Source: Anaerolineae bacterium (GTDB lineage Bacteria > Chloroflexota > Anaerolineae > Anaerolineales > Villigracilaceae). Taken from it: DNA of 62,267 nt. The notes beneath the pieces are model-generated. The model made no database searches and was not told the origin of the DNA. It saw only the letters and a list, made by a program, of their open reading frames with translations. Location of the stretch: positions 1 to 62,267 of the forward strand of contig JAKLPV010000215.1 of the NCBI GenBank assembly GCA_022013685.1, in the 5' to 3' direction. Made by a program: the position numbers and the translations under genes. This document shows, in pieces, positions 34,701-42,564 of the stretch. The number at the start of each line of letters is the position of its first letter. The stretch's first letter is position 1.

Positions 34701-35641
34701 AACACACCTGCCAGGCCGGCCAGATTGGCAAGTTGCAAGGCAAGCAGGCGGGCTTCCCCGGACGGGTCGCCGCTAAAGATGGCGGGCAAAAACCAGGCCG
34801 AATAGACAAATGCACCCAGGGCGGTCAGACTGAAGAAGCGAGAGTTGTAGAACCAGGTGGCAAAAATCCAGATGGCGGCGCAGACCAGCAGGACGAAAGT
34901 CCAGTACGCGGCCAGGGCCTGACCTGCCAGGTTGACCAGGTCGGAAAAAACTCCGGCGTTGATGGGCAGCAGGAAGGAAAAAACGATGAACAGGACAAAA
35001 CTGGGCTGGGGCAGGCGTTTTTTGAGGGCAACCGCCGTCCCGCCGAAGGCCAGCACCGCCACTGAGAGAATTGGCAGGCGCAGCACTTCGACGAGGGCGG
35101 CCAGGATAACGGCGGCAGCGATAACGAAAAAGGCTCCCAGGTATAAAAAGGTTTTGATGCTGGCTTCGCTGAGCAGGAGTTGGGCCAGGCTGGGGCGCGG
35201 TTCACGTGGAGTGGGTGGCGCAACCGGTGCGGGCGCAGAGCCGGCTTTCGGTGCCGCAGCCGGTGTGGGCGGGGCGGGCGCTGCCGTTTGCGCGGCGGGA
35301 ACAGGCGCAGGCTTGAAGACAACCCGGTAGCGTGAGCGCAGGGTCTGGGCCAGTTCATCTCCGATCAGCCCTTGTTTTTGCCATGCGTCCAGTTCTTGCA
35401 GAATGAAACGCTGTTCCGAACCGGTCAGTTTCATCAGCCGTTGGGCGCGCAGGGCGCGCAATTTGGGTGTATCAAGAGCCTCCAGCGCGGCGGCGCGGAC
35501 TTCTGCATCCGGGTCGCTGGCGGCCAATCGTTCGACAAGAGCTAGCAGTTCGGATGTGACGACACTCTGGGCGGCTTCTTCAATGGCCTGTTTTCGGGTT
35601 TGCGGATCGGGATTTTGCAGCGATTCTGTGAGAATGCTCAT
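31793..35641 (-). CDS. Giant multi-span membrane protein with HEAT-like N-terminus
   Basis: A 1282-residue protein. Residues ~1-105 contain HEAT-like helices (LQNPDPQTRKQAIEEAAQ; ASDPDAEVRAAALEALD). A Pro/Ala-rich linker (~110-155) leads into well over twenty hydrophobic spans to the C-terminus. The membrane part contains a repeated module of about 200 residues: KLGYLPGLLL, QLGYIFTAFL and LLGYIPAGLL, each followed ~65 residues later by WSRSLRW, WEKTLRF and WSRVLRF. DUF2157/DUF2339-like proteins look similar but I cannot assign one. AGGAG lies eight bases before ATG 35641; the frame open to 35827 overlaps a terminator. Role unknown. Confidence 0.85.
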   Translation of the reverse strand: MSILTESLQNPDPQTRKQAIEEAAQSVVTSELLALVERLAASDPDAEVRAAALEALDTPKLRALRAQRLMKLTGSEQRFILQELDAWQKQGLIGDELAQTLRSRYRVVFKPAPVPAAQTAAPAPPTPAAAPKAGSAPAPVAPPTPREPRPSLAQLLLSEASIKTFLYLGAFFVIAAAVILAALVEVLRLPILSVAVLAFGGTAVALKKRLPQPSFVLFIVFSFLLPINAGVFSDLVNLAGQALAAYWTFVLLVCAAIWIFATWFYNSRFFSLTALGAFVYSAWFLPAIFSGDPSGEARLLALQLANLAGLAGVFMLVRKKDWPFSNPTFLFGQFINILLVFGLAVISLLNLFDYYTNNSANADSLWLAISAAWLLTGLYYVTSNILKPFALFSWFASAALAPVLFLAQHAVEFTRLDWALALGWSLWAAMLTLLSEVTYRIAHLQWLKSKTQPYSLPLALAGIALFLLGGLWGIFTSVTWGFALFLSAAILLGLAHLIRPRGWIWLAGLLDGLFAYFIFFDLPFMPDLDEYLLYKLTLVAILFILPDVLLRPDWGARLKWFLPLRGLAIILGAWTILGIFLGGMEDQTQSAVSALLLSGIYWLYAIRYQKPKLGYLPGLLLPLGLAYGLGALNEMRQLNLGFAAISVLAILYYLAGWALERLFKLEDWSRSLRWIALSLAPALALTAILAENPLEGWFVALLGLLFVAETSRHPLIETIAPLFLIFGFGLILFENKVQPGYYYLAGMAALWLTMDYAYKRILSTRPMRSLTAAGAVVLTTLAAGSILFETGVTVALFVVSLALTIFLLAYALLYQNAQLGYIFTAFLSISTLTLARLWLADAWLWSLTPLALAYFGLGLVLKNGWEKTLRFSGLGLAGLTALSAPFAPQQGAGWFVAVLALIWLAETWINKRPWAEGGFYLGGLLAFGLVLEQYGLLTAAYFSLGMAVFLLGFDLILGFSIQRNPALALLVRSLGGLSAGVAMLACLPNGISAGELLIAFALTAFFGLYAPLRRQPLLGYIPAGLLALSILFLLSWLDEWDLWLSALILLSVAYYLVSLALERVSAEWSRVLRFGAVGLGTLTSFGALVQGPSVAASVPVAIAASLWAVEAFRRRNVWLGFPTNGLYLMSYFMLLTSLEVTQPQFYSIGAALLGLLMHYLLTRAGSDKGAFVTGLVSQLVLLGTTYIQMLATEELGYFAALFFQALVVLIYGLVLRSRSLVGVPIAMLVLGVTTIVLFILRGLSTVILIGCTGIVMIIVATLAVVLRERLAQVGERLSGWRA

Positions 35642-35674
35642 TGGGTCAGCTCCTGTCTTTGCAGGTAAGAACAC

Positions 35675-35714
35675 AAAAAAAGAACGCGGGTTGTGCTGCC
35701 CGCGTTCTTTTTTT
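35675..35714 (-). terminator. Terminator of the GH13 gene
   Basis: A 16-bp stem of A7 plus GAACGCGGG paired with CCCGCGTTC plus T7, 8-base loop; T-rich on both strands. It begins two bases after the GH13 stop codon in the minus direction. Confidence 0.92.
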
Positions 35715-35715
35715 C

Positions 35716-37107
35716 TTAACCGAGGTAGGCCCCGCCCCAGGGCGGCAGGGTTATGTGGATGTGCCCGTTGGTGACAGTGAAAGGACGGTTGTCGATGAGG
35801 TTGCGCACATTGCGTCCTTCGGCCCAAACGGTCTTGACCGGCACCTGGATATCGCGACTGGTTTCAGACAGGTTAACCACCACAACGGTTTTCTCTTCGC
35901 CCAGGTTGCGCGCGAAGGCGTACCATCTTTCCGCGGCGTTCAGTCCAAGACGGGTATAGTCGCCGCGCCGCAGGCTGGGGCGCTGCTTGCGGATGTCGAT
36001 CAGGGCGCGGATAAAATCGCGCAGGTCGCCTTTCCACTGGGCCGAATCCCAAATGAAAGCGCGGCGGCTGTCGGGATCGTTGCCACCTTCAATGCCGATT
36101 TCGTCGCCATAATAGATGGCGGGCGCGCCGGGGTAGGCAAAGATGTACAGGAAGGCCATTTTGAGTTTGTCGAGCCTGCCGCCCAGGAGTGTCAGGGCGC
36201 GGGCGGTGTCGTGTGAGTCGAGTGGCACATACATGGCGTACAGGTTCTCGCGCCGGTATATCTTAAACAGGCTCTCAACCCGTTCGGCAAATTGTTCCAC
36301 GTTTTCATGCTGGTTCATGCAGGCGATCAGAGCATCCTTGACCGGGTAGTTCATCAGCCCGTCGAAGTGTTTGTCGTTGACCCAGCGTGTGTCGACTGTC
36401 CAGATTTCGCCGACGATATAGGCGTCGCGGTTGACTGATTTAACGGTATGGCGGAATTCTGCCCAGAAGTCATCATCGTCGATTTCGTTGGGTACGTCCA
36501 GCCGCCAGCCGTCTGCTCCGCGCTCGATCCAGTAACGGGCGACGCGCATGATGTAGGCGCGCACCTGCGGATTTTGGATATTGAGCTTGGGCAGGGACTT
36601 GTAATTCCACCAGCCCGCATAGTTATAGGCTTCGCCGGGGCCATAAGCATCCACTGGCAGGTGGCGGACGTGGAACCAGTCGCGGTAAGCGGAGTATTCC
36701 CCGTTTTCGAGCAGGTCATTGAACGCAAAAAATCCGCGCCCGACATGGTTGAAAACACCGTCCAGAATGATGCGCACGTTGTTGCGGTGGGCCAGGTCGA
36801 GCAGGGCGTGGAAATCGAGCAGGCTGCCGAGCTTATCGTCGATCTTGAAAAAGTCGCTGGCGTTATAACGATGGGATGAGGTTGCCTGGAAAATGGGATT
36901 CAGGTAGATGGCGTTAATGCCCAGGTCGAGCAGGTAATCAAATTTCTGGATGATACCGCGCAGGTCACCACCCTGGAAGTGGTGGATGGTGGGTGGCGCG
37001 CCCCAGGCCTGGACATTGATCGGGTCGTTGCCTGGTTCACCGTTGGCGAAGCGGTCCGGGAAAATCTGGTAAAAAACAGCGTCTTGCACCCAATAAGGGA
37101 CGGTCAT
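35716..37107 (-). CDS. GH13 alpha-amylase family enzyme
   Basis: A 463-residue glycoside hydrolase of family 13, resembling cyclomaltodextrinase/neopullulanase cores but without their N-terminal domain. Catalytic residues: nucleophile Asp in GWRLDVPNE, acid/base Glu in IVGEIW and transition-state Asp in LDSHDTAR. The (beta/alpha)8 barrel starts at VFYQIFPDRFANG. No signal peptide, so it acts inside the cell on imported maltodextrins. CCGGAG precedes the start. A ROK regulator lies upstream on the same strand, and a TATCGATA palindrome 20 bases before the start may be an operator. Confidence 0.93.
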   Translation of the reverse strand: MTVPYWVQDAVFYQIFPDRFANGEPGNDPINVQAWGAPPTIHHFQGGDLRGIIQKFDYLLDLGINAIYLNPIFQATSSHRYNASDFFKIDDKLGSLLDFHALLDLAHRNNVRIILDGVFNHVGRGFFAFNDLLENGEYSAYRDWFHVRHLPVDAYGPGEAYNYAGWWNYKSLPKLNIQNPQVRAYIMRVARYWIERGADGWRLDVPNEIDDDDFWAEFRHTVKSVNRDAYIVGEIWTVDTRWVNDKHFDGLMNYPVKDALIACMNQHENVEQFAERVESLFKIYRRENLYAMYVPLDSHDTARALTLLGGRLDKLKMAFLYIFAYPGAPAIYYGDEIGIEGGNDPDSRRAFIWDSAQWKGDLRDFIRALIDIRKQRPSLRRGDYTRLGLNAAERWYAFARNLGEEKTVVVVNLSETSRDIQVPVKTVWAEGRNVRNLIDNRPFTVTNGHIHITLPPWGGAYLG

Positions 37108-37124
37108 GGTGGCTCCGGAGAAAT

Positions 37125-37137
37125 GGTATCGATAACG
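37125..37137. promoter_or_regulatory. Possible operator upstream of the GH13 gene
   Basis: GGTATCGATAACG, with a perfect TATCGATA core at 37127-37134, located 18 bases before the GH13 start. LacI- or ROK-type sugar regulators use palindromes of this size. Confidence 0.35.
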
Positions 37138-37153
37138 GTCACAATTTTACAAC

Positions 37154-37189
37154 AAGAATGCCGCCCATGCGAAAACAGGCGGCATTCTT
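37154..37189 (-). terminator. Terminator of the ROK regulator gene
   Basis: A perfect 12-bp stem (AAGAATGCCGCC with GGCGGCATTCTT) and a 12-base loop, about 60 bases after the ROK stop codon. The following bases on the minus strand (GTTG) are not T-rich. Confidence 0.6.
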
Positions 37190-37246
37190 ATCAATTTAGT
37201 TTGTTTTTCTTGCGGGGTGGGGATGGTTAATGGTACGCTGGCGTCC

Positions 37247-38500
37247 CTAACCCTTGGTGTTGGCTGCCGGGATTTCTTTTTTATCTGCGATTTGGTGTAA
37301 TGCCGTAGATAATGCCTGTACAACAGCTCCCATAATCGAGGAGCGACGGCGTAATATCGCTGTATTAATTTTGACTGCCTGGGCGGCTCCGGCAAGGCTG
37401 CGCCTCCGCACGGTATCGCGGATTGGTTGCAGCAACAGGTCGCCAATCTGCGATACGCCTCCGCCGATGACCACTACGCGTGGATTAAACAGGTTGACCA
37501 TACCGGCAATGGCTATCCCCAGGTAGCTTCCGGCCCTGGCTATAATTTCCTGGGATGGCAAATCACCTCTTCGGGCAGCGGCTGCAACATCGCGGGCGGT
37601 TAATTCTTCCGGCGGGCCCATGCCTGCAAGAAGGGTTCCTTTGCCTTTGGCGACAACCTCTTGAGCCTGTCGTGCGATGGCTTTTCCGCCTGCCAGGGCT
37701 TCAAGACAACCAGTACTGCCGCAATCGCACAGCGGCCCATTTTCTTCGATGGTCAGATGGCCGATCTCACCCGCCGAACCGGTTGAACCCTGGTAAACCT
37801 GTCCGTTTAGCAGCAGGCCCGCGCCAATGCCGGAGCCAACCTTGATGTAAGCGAGGTGCTCTTCGCCACGTCCGGCTCCATAGGCCCATTCCCCCAGCAT
37901 TCCAAGCTCGGCGTCGTTGTTGAGCGAAACGGGAATGTTCCATTTACTTTCCATTTCAAGCCGAATCGGGTAACTGTCCCAACCCGGCATGATTGGCGGC
38001 GCAATGACCATGCCAGCCTGGTTGACTATCGGGCCTGGCACGCCCATGCCTATTGCCAGGACTTGTTCAAGGCGCATGTCATTTTTTTCGAGCAATTCTG
38101 TCAGCAGGGCTTCTGCCTGAGCCAGGCAGGGGATGGGGCCTTGGGTGACATCAAAAGGGATTTCGATTTCATCGATAATACGTGCCGAGAAATCTGCCAG
38201 CGCCACGGTCAGGTGCGTTGCTCCCATATCGATACCGATAACGCGTCCACGAGCAGGGTTGATTTCGAGGATGATCGGCGGGCGCCCACTTTGCCCGCTT
38301 CGCGATTCGGTTTCGCGCACGATCCCAACTTCCAGTAAATCATTGACAATAGCGGTCATTGCGGCCCGGCTTAAGTCCATGCGCAATGCAAGTTCGGCGC
38401 GCGAAATCCCCCCTGGAGTAAAGCGAATTAAATCCAGAACGGCATGTTTGTTAATATTCTTAACGTTTTGAAATGGGGTAGGCCAGAAAAAGTGGCTCAC
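37247..38500 (-). CDS. ROK-family transcriptional regulator
   Basis: A 417-residue repressor of the NagC/XylR/Mlc type. A winged helix-turn-helix lies at residues ~15-75 (ISRAELALRMDLSRAAMTAI). The sugar-kinase-like ROK domain has GIDMGATHLTVAL, the zinc-site pattern GPLCDCGSTGCLEA (His and three Cys) and VVIGGGVSQIGDLL. It probably binds a sugar or sugar phosphate and controls the adjacent GH13 gene and perhaps itself. A near-consensus promoter with an internal palindrome lies upstream. Confidence 0.92.
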   Translation of the reverse strand: MSHFFWPTPFQNVKNINKHAVLDLIRFTPGGISRAELALRMDLSRAAMTAIVNDLLEVGIVRETESRSGQSGRPPIILEINPARGRVIGIDMGATHLTVALADFSARIIDEIEIPFDVTQGPIPCLAQAEALLTELLEKNDMRLEQVLAIGMGVPGPIVNQAGMVIAPPIMPGWDSYPIRLEMESKWNIPVSLNNDAELGMLGEWAYGAGRGEEHLAYIKVGSGIGAGLLLNGQVYQGSTGSAGEIGHLTIEENGPLCDCGSTGCLEALAGGKAIARQAQEVVAKGKGTLLAGMGPPEELTARDVAAAARRGDLPSQEIIARAGSYLGIAIAGMVNLFNPRVVVIGGGVSQIGDLLLQPIRDTVRRRSLAGAAQAVKINTAILRRRSSIMGAVVQALSTALHQIADKKEIPAANTKG

Positions 38501-38542
38501 AGTGTAGCTTCCTGGGCAATTATGGCGTTTTTCACGCTTTTT

Positions 38543-38570
38543 ATATTATCACAAACAATTAATTTGTCAA
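38543..38570 (-). promoter_or_regulatory. Sigma-70 promoter of the ROK gene with palindrome
   Basis: TTGACA (minus strand, 38570-38565), 16 bases, TAATAT (38548-38543). A palindrome with arms ACAAA and TTTGT (38551-38567) overlaps the spacer and could be an autoregulatory operator. Confidence 0.65.
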
Positions 38571-38658
38571 GAAGTCTAACATTTATTTTTTCATTTGCCC
38601 ACTTAATAGAGAAACGGGAAGGATTGTAAATAACCTTCCCGTCACTTTTTTGTTGCTT

Positions 38659-41235
38659 TTATGGCTGAATTGCAGCGTTTAATATTCCCCGACCTGTTTC
38701 CTGCGCTATAGATGGGTTATCTGTTTCGGTGATAACGACAATTGCCACTGGTGTGCCTTGCCAGTTGGGCAGCGTCCCGCCGAGATACCATATCAATGGA
38801 TTATCCCCCGATTCAATCCGCCCCATGCTTTCCCAAAAGGGATTATCGGCTGACTGTAGAGTCTCGGCCGCCATGTTTGCTCCCTGTGCTGAGAAAACAA
38901 CCTGCGGTTGGCCTTGCGGTGGCAGGATCACCCATCCCTGGCCTGGGATATCGACCGCTATCGGTAACTGGGCTGCCGGAGCTAAACCTTGATTGCTTAT
39001 GGCTGCCGCAATCAAGACCATATTGAGGGGCGTTGTGCTTATCGTTTGCCCGATTGCCAGCATCTCCAATCTCGAATCGTTGGTTTGCATTCCGAGTTTC
39101 TCTATCATGTTGGCTGTTTTTTGTGCGCCCAGTGTTTGCGCCAGAGTCACCAACGGTTGTGGGCAGCCTGCGGGCAGTACGTTTTCCCAGTCTGGGGGGC
39201 GGTCTTCGCGCATGGTGCAGCGAATCAGGCGTCCGTCTTGCTGCATCAGCAGCGAGGATGGAAACTCCGGCAGTTCAAACCCGGAATCAAACAATTCTGC
39301 CAGAAGGAAAGGCGTCAGGGATGTGCCGGGGGAGTAGAGTCCCTGGCTGGCGCGATTGAGTAGTGGCGCATCGGCTGCCGTGAGCAGCTGTGCGCCGATA
39401 TCGTCCAACAGGTTTGCATCATAGGTGGGGTGCGAGGCCATGACCAGTATTTCACCTGTGTTCGCGTTTACCAGCACTACCGCTCCCCTGGTGTTGCCAA
39501 GCAGGGCATCAGCCTGTTCTTGCAGGGACAGGTCGAGGCTAAGGCGCACATCCAGGCCAGGCGGTGGATTTCCGTAAAGCAGGCGCTGCCACCAGAGTTG
39601 GCTGGCCGGGTAGCCCTGGAGTCCGCGCAGGTAAGGGTCGAGCTGTGCTTCGAGCCCTGCCTGCCCATATACACTATGCGTGTATCCTGTAATTGACGAT
39701 AGTTCAGGATAGGCATAAACCCGTTTGTATGAACCCGGAACGCCATCAGTATAGGCAATTAACTGGTTTCGCCGGTCGAGAAGGCTGCCACGCAGCACAT
39801 AGCGGTCAGCAATTGAACGGCGTGGATTATCGTAGCGCGTGAGCAGATCGCCTGAACGCACAATGCCCCACCAGCCATTGGCGAATGCAAGACTCAGCAA
39901 GCCTATGTTTATTATCGCTGGTACCAGCAGGTATGGGGTGCTCTTTGATAGCGGGGCAGGGTCGCGTTCAGTGCTATTGCTTATTTGCAGGAGCAGCATT
40001 AAGGCCAGAAAAGATGTCAGCAGGGAGGAGCCGCCATAAGACACAAAGGGAAGGGTAACGCCGGTTAGCGGTAACAGGCGAAGATTGCCTCCAAGGATGA
40101 CTATGCTCTGTATCCCAATGTACGTTCCTAGTCCGGCTGCGAGCAGGCGTTCAAAATGTCTCTCTGCGCGTAGGGCGATTGTGAAGCAACGCGTGGTGAA
40201 TGTCCCGATCAAGAGTAACAAAACCAGGCTTCCGACCAGACCGGTTTCTTCAGCGATTGCCGTGAAAATAAAATCCGAGTGTGCTACTGGCACAACGCTG
40301 GGCGAACCAAGGCCAATGCCGCGCCCAAAGACTCCGCCGTTGGCAATTGCCAGCAGAGATTGGATAACCTGATACGAGCGTCCGCTCGGGTCTTGCCAGG
40401 GGTTGAACCAGGAGGTTAATCGATACTGAATGATGTCGATAAAAAAATAACCCGCAAGAACCAATCCGAACAACAGTAATGCGCTCAGGATCAGTATGCG
40501 TCGCTTGGCCGATGCCAGATAAACCATGATCGCGTACAGTACGACAAAAATCGAGGCTGTACCCAGGTCGCGTTGTATAAGTAAAATGGCCAACGCAATT
40601 CCTGTCAAAAATAAGGTTGGCAAAATTAGGGGGAAAATTCGTCGGCTGATTGGGATTCGGTCTGCAAAGTAAGCGGCCAGGTAGACAACCAGAAGTAGTT
40701 TTAATGGTTCGGATGGTTGCAGGTATATGCCGCAGCATCCCAGCCACAAGCGCGGGCCGCTTCCCATGGGGTTTGCACCCAGAATAAAAGTCAGGGTTGT
40801 CAGCAATAAGCCGCTTGTCAACCAGATGTATTTGTATCTTCGTAAAAATTCCGGAATTTCACGATGGCGCAGCCCAATCAATAAAACTATGAAACACAGG
40901 GCAATCCATATCGCCTGGCGCAACCCAAACGTATTGGTCAACCTCCAGATGCTCAACATGCCCCATCCGCTCAATAAAGTTGCGATCGGCAGTAGATAAG
41001 GGTCGGCATCGGGCAGGTGCTGCTCAACGTAGCGGTGAGCGAGATAAGCCAGTATCGACCATATCGCGATACCAATCCAATGATTGAAGAGGTTTGAGAC
41101 CTGCCATGTTTGTTCGCGAACCGCCGGTGATATGGTTAAAGCCGCGCCAAGAACAAACATGAAAATAGCCGCAAGGGTTAGCAAGCGGCCTTGGATTTGG
41201 GCAGGTATGAAATGAGATGGGCGCAAAGTTGACAA
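38659..41235 (-). CDS. SEDS glycosyltransferase (RodA/FtsW) fused to a degenerate PBP transpeptidase
   Basis: An 858-residue fusion. Residues ~15-420 are a SEDS peptidoglycan polymerase: QRDLGTA (221-227), AHSDFIFTAIAEE with the likely catalytic Asp321, and PLTGVTLPFVSYGGSS (389-404). After a span (~433-455), residues ~465-858 follow the layout of a class B penicillin-binding protein (RGSLLDRRNQLIA; VYGQAGLEAQLD; GAVVLVNANTGEILVMASHP). The active-site motif, normally PGSTFKP, is PGTSLTP (636-642), losing both Ser and Lys. The SxN and KTG motifs are also unrecognisable. It should polymerise glycan but not cross-link. Nine bases follow mtnP. Confidence 0.9.
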   Translation of the reverse strand: MSTLRPSHFIPAQIQGRLLTLAAIFMFVLGAALTISPAVREQTWQVSNLFNHWIGIAIWSILAYLAHRYVEQHLPDADPYLLPIATLLSGWGMLSIWRLTNTFGLRQAIWIALCFIVLLIGLRHREIPEFLRRYKYIWLTSGLLLTTLTFILGANPMGSGPRLWLGCCGIYLQPSEPLKLLLVVYLAAYFADRIPISRRIFPLILPTLFLTGIALAILLIQRDLGTASIFVVLYAIMVYLASAKRRILILSALLLFGLVLAGYFFIDIIQYRLTSWFNPWQDPSGRSYQVIQSLLAIANGGVFGRGIGLGSPSVVPVAHSDFIFTAIAEETGLVGSLVLLLLIGTFTTRCFTIALRAERHFERLLAAGLGTYIGIQSIVILGGNLRLLPLTGVTLPFVSYGGSSLLTSFLALMLLLQISNSTERDPAPLSKSTPYLLVPAIINIGLLSLAFANGWWGIVRSGDLLTRYDNPRRSIADRYVLRGSLLDRRNQLIAYTDGVPGSYKRVYAYPELSSITGYTHSVYGQAGLEAQLDPYLRGLQGYPASQLWWQRLLYGNPPPGLDVRLSLDLSLQEQADALLGNTRGAVVLVNANTGEILVMASHPTYDANLLDDIGAQLLTAADAPLLNRASQGLYSPGTSLTPFLLAELFDSGFELPEFPSSLLMQQDGRLIRCTMREDRPPDWENVLPAGCPQPLVTLAQTLGAQKTANMIEKLGMQTNDSRLEMLAIGQTISTTPLNMVLIAAAISNQGLAPAAQLPIAVDIPGQGWVILPPQGQPQVVFSAQGANMAAETLQSADNPFWESMGRIESGDNPLIWYLGGTLPNWQGTPVAIVVITETDNPSIAQETGRGILNAAIQP

Positions 41236-41243
41236 AGGGTGGG

Positions 41244-42110
41244 CTATTTCAGGTATTTATCCACCAGCAGATCGAGTTTTTTGCGCGTTTCTGCTGGTAT
41301 AACCGCCGGGCTGGTAATGAGTGCGCTGGCAAGGGCTTGCTGGCATGAGCAGTTGGGATTATCTTCCAGATTGCGGGCTAAAATCCGTAGCGATTCCTGG
41401 GCAGTTTCAGTATTTTTATTCAGGGTTTGGATGACCATTTCAACGGTCACTGGCTCTGCGCTGGTGTGCCAGACATCATAATCTGTAACATGTGCCATTG
41501 TAGCATAGCAAATTTCTGCTTCACGGGCCAGAAACGCCTCTGGCGAGGCTGTCATGCCAATGATGGACATGCCCCAGGCCCGGTAAGCATGCGACTCGGC
41601 CCTGGTTGAGAATCTTGGCCCCTCGATGGTGATGAGCGTACCTCCTGCATGGACGATTGCCCCGCTCGTTCTGACTGATTTAAATACGCTGCGCGAAAGG
41701 TTGTCGCAGAATGGGTCTGCCACGCCAACATGGGCTACAAATCCCTCGCCAAAAAAGGTGCGTGCGCGTTCTTTTGTGTTGTCAAAAATCTGGTCTGGAA
41801 CAACAATGTGCCCCGGAGCATAATCTTCACGCAGTGATCCGCAGGCGCTGATGCTGATGATTTTCTTTGCCCCTAAACTTTTTAGAGCGTAAATATTGGC
41901 GCGATAATTAACCTCGGTTGGAGAGATACAATGACCCAATCCGTGACGCGCAAGGAAAGCGACCCTTTTGCCCTCCAGGGTGCCAACAATGATCGGCGAA
42001 CTTGGTTTGCCAAAAGGAGTTTCAAGCAAGTATTCTTGGGTATCACCAAGCCCCTGCATATGATATAGCCCGGAACCTCCAATTACAGAAAAGGCTAGGT
42101 TTTCGTTCAT
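41244..42110 (-). CDS. mtnP: 5'-methylthioadenosine phosphorylase
   Basis: A 288-residue purine nucleoside phosphorylase-fold enzyme that splits methylthioadenosine, a by-product of polyamine synthesis, into adenine and methylthioribose-1-phosphate. Marks: VIGGSGLY (~residues 9-16), the phosphate-site RHGLGHCISPTEVNYRAN, EGPRFSTRAES and GMTASPEAFLAREAEICYA, which matches the MTAP subgroup rather than inosine phosphorylases. Domain complete. It lies between the FHA genes and the SEDS gene with short spacers (9 and 24 bases), so it is cotranscribed with envelope genes. Confidence 0.93.
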   Translation of the reverse strand: MNENLAFSVIGGSGLYHMQGLGDTQEYLLETPFGKPSSPIIVGTLEGKRVAFLARHGLGHCISPTEVNYRANIYALKSLGAKKIISISACGSLREDYAPGHIVVPDQIFDNTKERARTFFGEGFVAHVGVADPFCDNLSRSVFKSVRTSGAIVHAGGTLITIEGPRFSTRAESHAYRAWGMSIIGMTASPEAFLAREAEICYATMAHVTDYDVWHTSAEPVTVEMVIQTLNKNTETAQESLRILARNLEDNPNCSCQQALASALITSPAVIPAETRKKLDLLVDKYLK

Positions 42111-42134
42111 GGAAAATATCTCCTCGATTTTATT

Positions 42135-42563
42135 CTATTCAGGCAGGATAACGTCCAGGCTGGTGTCTCCGCAGACAATTGTATCCCCATTTGCCAGGAT
42201 CGTTGGCATGCTTAACGGGGCATCATTAAGTATCGTTCCGTTTTTTGAGCCCCTGTCTTCGGCCCACCAGTGTCCGTGGTGATAAGACAAGCGGACGTGG
42301 CGCGCCGAAACGGCAGTATCATCCAGCAGCAGTTCGCAATCTGGGTCTCGGCCAATAAAAAAATCAGCTTGGAGGAATTCGGCAATGTGCATTTCGCCGC
42401 TGGCGGAGACCAACCCGAGTTTGATGGGGCTGATTTCTCTCGAAGAGAGAAAATCAACCTGCGCCCGAAGAGTACGCCACATTAAATAAAAAGACCAACC
42501 CGCAAAAGCATACAGCAAAATGGCTGCAAGCAAGCGCAGGCCGAGAAATATCAAAGCACTCAT
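42135..42563 (-). CDS. Membrane-anchored FHA-domain protein (FhaB-like)
   Basis: A 142-residue protein: one N-terminal span (residues ~5-30), a basic linker, then an FHA phosphothreonine-binding domain (~52-140) with the conserved GRDPDCELLLDDTAVSARH and the NGT of SKNGTILND. Layout and position equal actinobacterial FhaB, which links Ser/Thr kinases to cell-wall synthesis. One base separates it from the FhaA-like gene. No kinase gene lies in this run. Confidence 0.92.
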   Translation of the reverse strand: MSALIFLGLRLLAAILLYAFAGWSFYLMWRTLRAQVDFLSSREISPIKLGLVSASGEMHIAEFLQADFFIGRDPDCELLLDDTAVSARHVRLSYHHGHWWAEDRGSKNGTILNDAPLSMPTILANGDTIVCGDTSLDVILPE

Positions 42564-42564
42564 T

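Noticed and set aside
41244..42110. A purine nucleoside phosphorylase with inosine/guanosine specificity
   Set aside because: The GMTASPEAFLAREAEICYA segment and the following TDYDVW match methylthioadenosine phosphorylase.
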